Shown here: one piece after another, positions 6,923 to 12,054 of the stretch
Layout: the number at the start of each line of letters is the position of its first letter
Numbering within the stretch: the first letter of the stretch is position 1
NCBI GenBank assembly: GCA_900765125.1
Contig: CAAFQL010000324.1
Coordinates: 1 to 12,054, forward strand
Direction: 5' to 3'
DNA length: 12,054 nucleotides
Origin: Oscillospiraceae bacterium
GTDB taxonomy: Bacteria > Bacillota > Clostridia > Oscillospirales > Ruminococcaceae
Made by a program: the position numbers and the translations under genes
The notes under the pieces: generated by a model
Told to the model about the DNA's origin: nothing
The model's database searches: none
What the model saw: the letters and a program-made list of their open reading frames with translations, nothing else

Positions 6923-8225
6923 TATAAAAACAATTACAAGTAAGGTAACAGGTGACAAATGCCTGAGAATAGATCATTCCAGCGGTCTTACTATTTATGT
7001 TTCCGAAATGGAAGGATTTTCAACTACTCATGCTCTTTTCGCAACAAAATACGGCTCTATAAATACTAAGTTCAAAACCTGTAAAGACAACGATTACTGC
7101 ACAGTACCGGAGGGTATTGCACATTTTCTCGAACACAAGCTCTTTGAAAATGAAGACTGTGATGTTTTCAGCCTATACGCTAAAACAGGTGCAAATGCCA
7201 ATGCCTACACTTCTTTTGATAAGACCTGTTATTTGTTCAGCTGTTCCGATCATTATAAAGAATCATTGGAAATTCTGCTTTCATTTGTACAGAATCCTTA
7301 TTTCACACCGGAAAGCGTTCAAAAAGAGCTTGGAATTATTGGTCAGGAGATCCGAATGACAAATGACGATCCGGGTTGGAGAGTATTTTTCAATATGCTA
7401 AGAGGTCTTTATCACGAACATCCTGTAAAAATCGATATTGCAGGCACTGAGGAAAGTATTTCTCAGATAACAGATTCGCTTCTTTATCGCTGCTATAATA
7501 CTTTCTATAATCTTCATAATATGGTGCTTTCTGTTGCAGGAAGCTGCAAAGCTTGTGAGATTCTGGAAATTGCCGATAAACTCTTAAAACCATGTGAAAA
7601 CTTAGAGCTTGAATCTGTATTTCCTGCTGAACCTCTGTCTATTGTTGCTCCTGAAACTATAGAATATGCTGCTGTTGGAACAACAATATTCTGCATGGGA
7701 ATAAAATGTGCTCCAAAGTCAGGATTTAACAGTACAAAAGCTCAGATAGAAGGATATGTTGCCATGCAGGTTCTTTCAAATGCTTCTTCCGAGCTTTATC
7801 GTTCAATGCTGGAAGAAGGACTTATCAATAACGTATTTGCAAGCGAAGTTTTTAACGGCGAAGGTTATTATTCAATTATATTTGAGGGTGAATCTGCTGA
7901 CCCGCATACCGTAAAAGATCGTATCATAGACGCAATTTACAAAGCTAAGGAAACCGGACTTGACCCGGAGCTTTTTGAAGAAGTCCGCAGATCTATTTAT
8001 GGTGGGATGATAATGGATACAAACGATGTATCCACCGTTGCAAATATTATGATGAGCGCCCATATGAACGGCGGTGTCCCATTTGACACAATAGAGCTTC
8101 TGTCAACAATGACTATTGACGATGTAAATAAATTCATTCGTGAAGATATTGACCCGAAGCTTAACACATTGTCAATAATAAAGAATACTTCTCTGGAAAA
8201 TATGAAAGGAGAAACATCAGAATGA
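6915..8225 (+). CDS. M16 zinc metallopeptidase, YmfH-like
   Basis: The product is 436 aa. The N-terminal half has the inverted zinc motif H70-F-L-E73-H74 in the context EGIAHFLEHKLFE. A downstream Glu145 in GQEIRM fits the third zinc ligand, about 71 residues later. The segment GANANAYTSFDKTCY is also typical of active M16 peptidases. The C-terminal half contains EGLINNVFASEVFNGEGYY. No signal peptide is present, so the enzyme is cytoplasmic. The ATG at 6915 is preferred over an in-frame ATG at 6867 because GAGGAGG lies nine bases upstream and it gives the short overlap ATGAATAA with the preceding stop. It is probably the catalytic half of a complex with the YmfF-like protein. The next gene overlaps by ATGA. 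The natural substrate is not known. Confidence 0.92.
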   Translation: MNNIKTITSKVTGDKCLRIDHSSGLTIYVSEMEGFSTTHALFATKYGSINTKFKTCKDNDYCTVPEGIAHFLEHKLFENEDCDVFSLYAKTGANANAYTSFDKTCYLFSCSDHYKESLEILLSFVQNPYFTPESVQKELGIIGQEIRMTNDDPGWRVFFNMLRGLYHEHPVKIDIAGTEESISQITDSLLYRCYNTFYNLHNMVLSVAGSCKACEILEIADKLLKPCENLELESVFPAEPLSIVAPETIEYAAVGTTIFCMGIKCAPKSGFNSTKAQIEGYVAMQVLSNASSELYRSMLEEGLINNVFASEVFNGEGYYSIIFEGESADPHTVKDRIIDAIYKAKETGLDPELFEEVRRSIYGGMIMDTNDVSTVANIMMSAHMNGGVPFDTIELLSTMTIDDVNKFIREDIDPKLNTLSIIKNTSLENMKGETSE

Positions 8226-9289
8226 GTGAAGAATATTTGAATCTGAAAAGTGATCAGATTGCTTTTCCAAACCTTGGTATAACCTTTGATGCCGATCCTA
8301 CAGCGTTCACAATATTTGGTTTTGAAATACAGTGGTACGGACTTGTTATTACTCTGGGAATGATTCTTGCAATAATTTACTGTTTTCCTCAGATGAAACG
8401 ATATGGCATAGACCCTGACCGTGCCATTGACGCTGTTATAGGCGGTATTGTCGGAGGAATCGTAGGTGCACGACTTTACTATGTAGCTCTCGAATGGGAC
8501 TCATATAAAGATAACATTGCAAGTATTTTTAACCTGCGTCTTGGTGGACTTGCCATTTACGGCGGAATCATCGGCGCAATCATTGTAGGCGGAATAGTGG
8601 CTAAACTGCGAAAAGTCCGACTTTTGCCGCTTCTTGATATTGTAGGGCAGGGCTTTCTTATCGGTCAGTGCCTTGGAAGATGGGGCAACTTCTTCAACCA
8701 GGAAGCTTTCGGTAAAAATACAGACTCAATTTTTGGTATGACAGGCGGAAGAATCCAGAGTTGGATCTCTTCCAGCTACATAAATACTAATTGCTACAGC
8801 AACTTACAAGTAGAGCTGGATCCTGCATTGCCTGTTCATCCATGCTTCCTATATGAATCAATATGGTGTCTTATAGGTTTTATAATTCTTGCAGTAGTGT
8901 CACGCAAAATGCGTAAATTTGACGGACAGATCTTTCTTATGTATATTGCATGGTACGGTTTGGGTCGTGCATTTATAGAAGGACTGCGTACAGACAGCCT
9001 TGTAATAGGCAATGTACGTATCTCACAAGTACTTGCAATAGTATGTGTTGCAGCAGCAGTTATTCTGCTTATTGTAATCGGCTCAAAGGTAAGACGTATG
9101 GGTACTGATTACACCCTGTACTGCAATACCTCAGAATCAAAGGAAATTCTTCTTAAAGCAGAGGAAGCAAGACTCAGAAGAAAAAACAAAAACACCAAAA
9201 CAAATCAATCAGTTCCAGAAAAGGATACTGATAATAACAATGACAAAAGCAATGAAACAGCTGATGCTGACAAAAACGAGGAGGAATAA
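8222..9289 (+). CDS. lgt: Prolipoprotein diacylglyceryl transferase
   Basis: This membrane enzyme transfers diacylglycerol from phosphatidylglycerol to the lipobox cysteine of prolipoproteins, the first step of lipoprotein maturation. The 355-aa product has several hydrophobic helices. It carries the Lgt signature GRWGNFFNQEAFG (152-164, with Arg153 and Glu161), YGG near 113-115, HPCFLYE (206-212) and GRAFIEGLR (248-256). Residues from about 308 to 355 are a charged, low-complexity tail rich in Lys, Asn, Asp and Glu, beyond the usual end of the family. The start overlaps the upstream stop by four bases (ATGA), with AAAGGAG ten bases upstream, so translation is coupled to the M16 gene. folD follows two bases after the stop. 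Confidence 0.97.
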   Translation: MSEEYLNLKSDQIAFPNLGITFDADPTAFTIFGFEIQWYGLVITLGMILAIIYCFPQMKRYGIDPDRAIDAVIGGIVGGIVGARLYYVALEWDSYKDNIASIFNLRLGGLAIYGGIIGAIIVGGIVAKLRKVRLLPLLDIVGQGFLIGQCLGRWGNFFNQEAFGKNTDSIFGMTGGRIQSWISSSYINTNCYSNLQVELDPALPVHPCFLYESIWCLIGFIILAVVSRKMRKFDGQIFLMYIAWYGLGRAFIEGLRTDSLVIGNVRISQVLAIVCVAAAVILLIVIGSKVRRMGTDYTLYCNTSESKEILLKAEEARLRRKNKNTKTNQSVPEKDTDNNNDKSNETADADKNEEE

Positions 9290-9291
9290 TC

Positions 9292-10152
9292 ATGGCACAG
9301 ATTATCAGTGGAAAAGTAGTATCCGCAGAGGTTCGTGAAAATCTTAAAAAGGAAACAGCAGCTCTTATTGAGTCAAGCGGCATTCATCCGGGGCTTGCAG
9401 TAATTCTTGTAGGAAACGACCCGGCATCTCAGGTTTATGTACGCAATAAGCAGCTCGCCTGTGAAGAACTTGGATTCCATGCATTTGAATATAAGCTTGG
9501 TGAAAACACAACTCAGGAACAGCTTCTTGACCTTATAAATGTACTCAATAAGGATTCAAAGGTTCATGGTATTCTGGTACAGCTTCCGCTCCCTGATCAT
9601 CTTGACGAGCAGTCTGTACTTTATGCAATTACTCCAGAAAAAGACGTAGATGCATTTCATCCGCTTAATGTAGGCAAGATAATGATAGGAAGCTACAGTT
9701 TCCTTCCATGTACACCGGCAGGAGTTATGGAACTTCTGGATTGGGCAGGAATAGAGATAGCCGGAAAAAACTGCGTTGTTGTGGGCAGAAGCAACATTGT
9801 AGGCAAGCCAATGTCCATGCTTCTTCTCCAGAGAAGCGGAACTGTTACCATATGCCATTCCAAAACAAAGGATCTAAAAAAAGTCTGCGCTGAAGCTGAT
9901 ATTCTGGTAGTTGCCATAGGCAAGCCTAAGTTTATAACTGCTGATATGGTAAAGGATGGCGCAGTTGTAATTGACGTTGGTATTAACAGAGATGAAAACA
10001 ACAAGCTCTGTGGCGACGTCGATTATGTAAATGTTGAACCAAAAGCAAGCTTTATCACACCTGTACCCGGTGGCGTTGGCCCTATGACTATAACAATGCT
10101 CATGAAGAATACACTACGTGCTGCCAAGCTTCTGAATGGTATAACAGATTAA
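9292..10152 (+). CDS. folD: Bifunctional methylenetetrahydrofolate dehydrogenase / methenyltetrahydrofolate cyclohydrolase
   Basis: The product is 286 aa, the normal length. It interconverts 5,10-methylene-, 5,10-methenyl- and 10-formyl-tetrahydrofolate with NADP in the cytoplasm, supplying one-carbon units for purines and formyl-methionine. Motifs: Y49-x3-K53 (catalytic Lys), GILVQLPLP (93-101), PEKDVDAFHP (115-124), TPAGVMELL, the nucleotide-binding GRSNIVGKP (165-173), and PVPGGVGPMT near the C-terminus. The start follows GAGGAGG, which overlaps the end of lgt, so it is the last gene of the four-gene operon. A strong terminator follows 21 bases after the stop. Confidence 0.98.
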   Translation: MAQIISGKVVSAEVRENLKKETAALIESSGIHPGLAVILVGNDPASQVYVRNKQLACEELGFHAFEYKLGENTTQEQLLDLINVLNKDSKVHGILVQLPLPDHLDEQSVLYAITPEKDVDAFHPLNVGKIMIGSYSFLPCTPAGVMELLDWAGIEIAGKNCVVVGRSNIVGKPMSMLLLQRSGTVTICHSKTKDLKKVCAEADILVVAIGKPKFITADMVKDGAVVIDVGINRDENNKLCGDVDYVNVEPKASFITPVPGGVGPMTITMLMKNTLRAAKLLNGITD

Positions 10153-10173
10153 ATTAAATAATAAAATACAGCG

Positions 10174-10204
10174 AAAAAGGGACTTTCGAAAAAGTCCCTT
10201 TTTT
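10174..10204 (+). terminator. Strong Rho-independent terminator after folD
   Basis: A 13-bp stem (AAAAAGGGACTTT with AAAGTCCCTTTTT), a CGAA tetraloop and a run of six T. The reverse strand also ends in a T run, so the element can serve the convergent dockerin gene ending at 10265. No other terminator is visible for that gene in the 60-base AT-rich gap, which contains an AAT microsatellite (about 10244-10262). Confidence 0.93.
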
Positions 10205-10264
10205 ATATCTATTATTTTCCTAAAATCCCAAATCAAAAATACTAAATAATAATAATAATAAAAC

Positions 10265-11473
10265 TTAATCTATTATCCTATGCATCAAAGTACTAAGATC
10301 GTCCATATCAATAACACCATCATAGTTCATATCAGCTGCCATTAACTGCTCATTATTAAAGATTATAAGATCAGAAATATTTTTGTGCATAGCAATTATA
10401 TCCTGAATGCCAAGTCTGCCGTCAATATTTACATCTCCTGCGGAATCAAGTACGGCAAAGCAGTCTATCGTTTTGCTGGATGCTGTATTATCTTCAATCT
10501 CAATACCGCCACCGCCAGAATCTTGGACACCGGGAATGAATGAATGCTTTATTTCCACCCTTAATCCCATTTCTTTCTCCATTCCCTTAAACATCTCATA
10601 TACTGCAAAGTAATCTTCTGTTGTTCCTCCGGTTTTTAGAGCATCTTCATTATCAACATAATCATCCAAATTTATAAAAACTATATGAGCGTTTAATGGC
10701 TCTGCTCCTCCAGTTCCACACATAATAGTCGGATTTCCGGATACTTTTGATCTGATAAGTGATTTAAATTCTTCATCTGTTCCTTTATAATCATAAACCC
10801 GCATCTCATGTGTACGAATGAAGTCGACATAAGTCTTAAAAGGAGTATAAGTTGCACTATTGATGCAGTCTGCTTCTTTCATTTCAGCAATCATTTCCAT
10901 AATGATAGGATACTTTTCCGGTATAGTATCATACAGCTCCTGTGCTCCGGCTTCAATATCAGAAAAATCAACGTCTGCACTAAAATCTAATTCTTCACTG
11001 TTTTCACTTATTCCATTCCAATTTGATGGAAGATCCAAGCTCGTAGAAAAGCTATCTCCAAGCAATGCTTTTCCAGAATTAGGTACAGTATAAGGCTTAC
11101 CCCAGTTAAGTTTATCCTTATATTTATCATAGATCTCTCGCCATTGTTCATCCTTACCTTCTACATTTAATTCAACATTACTAAATCCCAAATCGCTATA
11201 GTAGTAAAATATTGTAGGATATGACTTACTTCTGTATATATAAGGCCCTAATGCAGAGAAATAGGACTTATACTTATTATACAGTTCAGTATTTCTGAAT
11301 TCTTCAAACTCTTCATCATTAGGCGTGCTATTTAAATCAGTCACTTCAAAAATATCGCTATAATACCCCGGCATGACTGATTTTGATTCCGCTTCTGCTT
11401 GAAGCACTGTCACCATTCCCATGGAAATTGCTGCGCCTGTCAGCAATGCGAAAATCTTATTTGTTTTTTTCAT
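10265..11473 (-). CDS. Secreted dockerin-bearing protein of unrecognised function
   Basis: The product is 402 aa. Residues 1-28 are a signal peptide (MKKTNK, hydrophobic core, probable cleavage near LQAEA). Residues about 35-340 form a region I do not recognise, rich in Asp, Glu and Tyr, with only two Cys before the linker area and a short Gly run (DSGGGGIEIED, near 320). Residues 345-402 are a type I dockerin with duplicated calcium loops: D347-x-N349-x-D351 ... D358, and D381-x-N383-x-D385 ... D389 ... D392. In loop 1 the ninth position is Gly. Dockerins dock enzymes onto cohesins of scaffoldins, so this is a likely cellulosome component. The start has GGAGG seven bases upstream, formed by bases just after the protease stop. 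The two genes are 12 bases apart and probably cotranscribed. No glycoside hydrolase motif was seen. Confidence 0.88.
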   Translation of the reverse strand: MKKTNKIFALLTGAAISMGMVTVLQAEAESKSVMPGYYSDIFEVTDLNSTPNDEEFEEFRNTELYNKYKSYFSALGPYIYRSKSYPTIFYYYSDLGFSNVELNVEGKDEQWREIYDKYKDKLNWGKPYTVPNSGKALLGDSFSTSLDLPSNWNGISENSEELDFSADVDFSDIEAGAQELYDTIPEKYPIIMEMIAEMKEADCINSATYTPFKTYVDFIRTHEMRVYDYKGTDEEFKSLIRSKVSGNPTIMCGTGGAEPLNAHIVFINLDDYVDNEDALKTGGTTEDYFAVYEMFKGMEKEMGLRVEIKHSFIPGVQDSGGGGIEIEDNTASSKTIDCFAVLDSAGDVNIDGRLGIQDIIAMHKNISDLIIFNNEQLMAADMNYDGVIDMDDLSTLMHRIID

Positions 11474-11485
11474 GTTTATTCCTCC

Positions 11486-12054
11486 TTAATAAGATATATT
11501 CGGATTGTTTTTATAGAAATGCAGCATTTCTGTTGTCATTCTTGTGCCTACTGCACACATATACTCTCCATCAGCCGCTTCTGGATAATGAGCAGTATTT
11601 ATTCCTATTACAGTATAATATACCTGATTTCCAATAGTTGTCTTGACATATACAGGTCCTCCACTGTTTCCTGCTGATGAAATAGCATTGTTGTAGAAGA
11701 ACTTTCTTGTTCCATCTATAGAATACTGTTCATATTTGTTTACGTCTGGAATCACATTACCAATACACGTAAACCTTTTATGATTGTTAAAAATAGTATT
11801 AACTTTCTTCTCATTATTATCAATAATACCATTATGATCTACATCTACTTGCCTCGGAAAACCTGTCATATATACATCACGTGAAGTTCCTTTAATACCG
11901 TTTTCCATAACACCAAGATTAAAGCAGGCATATTCACTTAGATCCTGCGGTACAGTTATCAGTGCATAATCATAGCTATCATAACCACCACCTTGACCAT
12001 ATAAAACCGGAACATGGACTTCTGAAATATCAGTGATCGTTTTTACTACACTGC
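11486..12054 (-). CDS. Trypsin/V8-like serine protease, N-terminal part outside window
   Basis: 188 residues are visible, and the frame is open to the right edge. The Asp motif YDYALITVP (catalytic Asp at visible residue 28) and the nucleophile motif GNSGGPVYV (11654-11671) are present, followed by VIGINTAH and a C-terminal GTRMTTEMLHFY helix as in V8/glutamyl endopeptidase-like proteins. The catalytic His and any signal peptide would be upstream, beyond the window. Between GFP and the nucleophile a perfect 12-residue EF-hand loop is inserted. There is no dockerin at the C-terminus, which ends at NISY. The gene lies 12 bases upstream of the dockerin protein gene and shares a transcript with it by position. 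Secretion is inferred from the family. Cleavage specificity cannot be read from the visible part. Confidence 0.88.
   Translation of the reverse strand, partial: SVVKTITDISEVHVPVLYGQGGGYDSYDYALITVPQDLSEYACFNLGVMENGIKGTSRDVYMTGFPRQVDVDHNGIIDNNEKKVNTIFNNHKRFTCIGNVIPDVNKYEQYSIDGTRKFFYNNAISSAGNSGGPVYVKTTIGNQVYYTVIGINTAHYPEAADGEYMCAVGTRMTTEMLHFYKNNPNISY
11810..11845 (-). other. EF-hand calcium loop embedded in the protease domain
   Basis: These 36 bases encode DVDHNGIIDNNE. Loop positions 1, 3, 5, 9 and 12 are D, D, N, D and E, with Gly at 6 and Ile at 8, which matches the canonical calcium-binding pattern. It sits between the GFP strand and the GNSGGP motif, not at the C-terminus as in a dockerin. 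Confidence 0.85.

Noticed and set aside
9556..10004. Two overlapping minus-strand open frames of about 100 codons opposite folD
   Set aside because: Both are antisense to a clear folD with intact motifs and have no homology I recognise.
2612..10152. Central region considered as a mobile or transferred island
   Set aside because: The genes are ordinary housekeeping genes with uniform style, and no integrase, transposase, tRNA or flanking repeat was seen.
10244..10262. AAT trinucleotide run considered as a phase-variation tract
   Set aside because: It lies after the stop codons of both convergent genes, so length changes would not alter a reading frame or promoter.

Overview
The window looks like chromosomal DNA of an anaerobic, AT-rich Firmicute of the Ruminococcus type (Oscillospiraceae). 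The basis is a C-terminal type I dockerin on a secreted protein (10265-11473), a secreted multi-repeat protein with cohesin-like modules and a Thr-rich linker (1-1508), strong GGAGG ribosome-binding sites and sigma-A type promoters. The genus is an inference from this domain content; no rRNA or marker search was possible. No tRNA, rRNA, CRISPR array or insertion sequence was seen. No gene-free stretch exceeds 300 bases; the longest is the roughly 206-base gap 1509-1714, which holds a promoter with a palindromic operator candidate and a terminator hairpin.

Layout. (1) 1-1508, minus: the 5' part of a secreted repeat protein running off the left edge, 502 codons with no stop. Units 2 and 3 are nearly identical at the DNA level. 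(2) 1715-2446, minus: a MerR-type regulator with two membrane helices and a zinc ribbon, with its own promoter and terminator. (3) 5460 down to 2612, minus: aroB, aroC and a DUF4364 winged-helix protein, driven by a consensus promoter before aroB and a second good promoter before aroC, and ended by a hairpin terminator. (4) 5633-10152, plus: a tight operon of two M16 peptidase-family proteins (a YmfF-like partner without the zinc motif and a YmfH-like partner with HFLEH), lgt and folD. The genes overlap or nearly touch, and a strong terminator closes the operon. (5) 12054 down to 10265, minus: a V8/trypsin-like secreted serine protease (its 5' end is outside the window), followed 12 bases later by a secreted dockerin protein of unrecognised catalytic or binding function.

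How the parts relate. The centre is housekeeping: chorismate synthesis, lipoprotein lipidation, one-carbon folate metabolism and a peptidase pair whose Bacillus homologues are linked to EF-P modification. Both flanks encode secreted proteins that fit a cellulosome-like cell-surface assembly: a candidate cohesin-bearing scaffold on the left, and a protease plus dockerin protein on the right. A direct scaffold-dockerin partnership between the two flanks is only a hypothesis. The most unusual items are the candidate scaffoldin, the protease/dockerin gene pair, and a perfect EF-hand calcium loop inserted within the protease domain.
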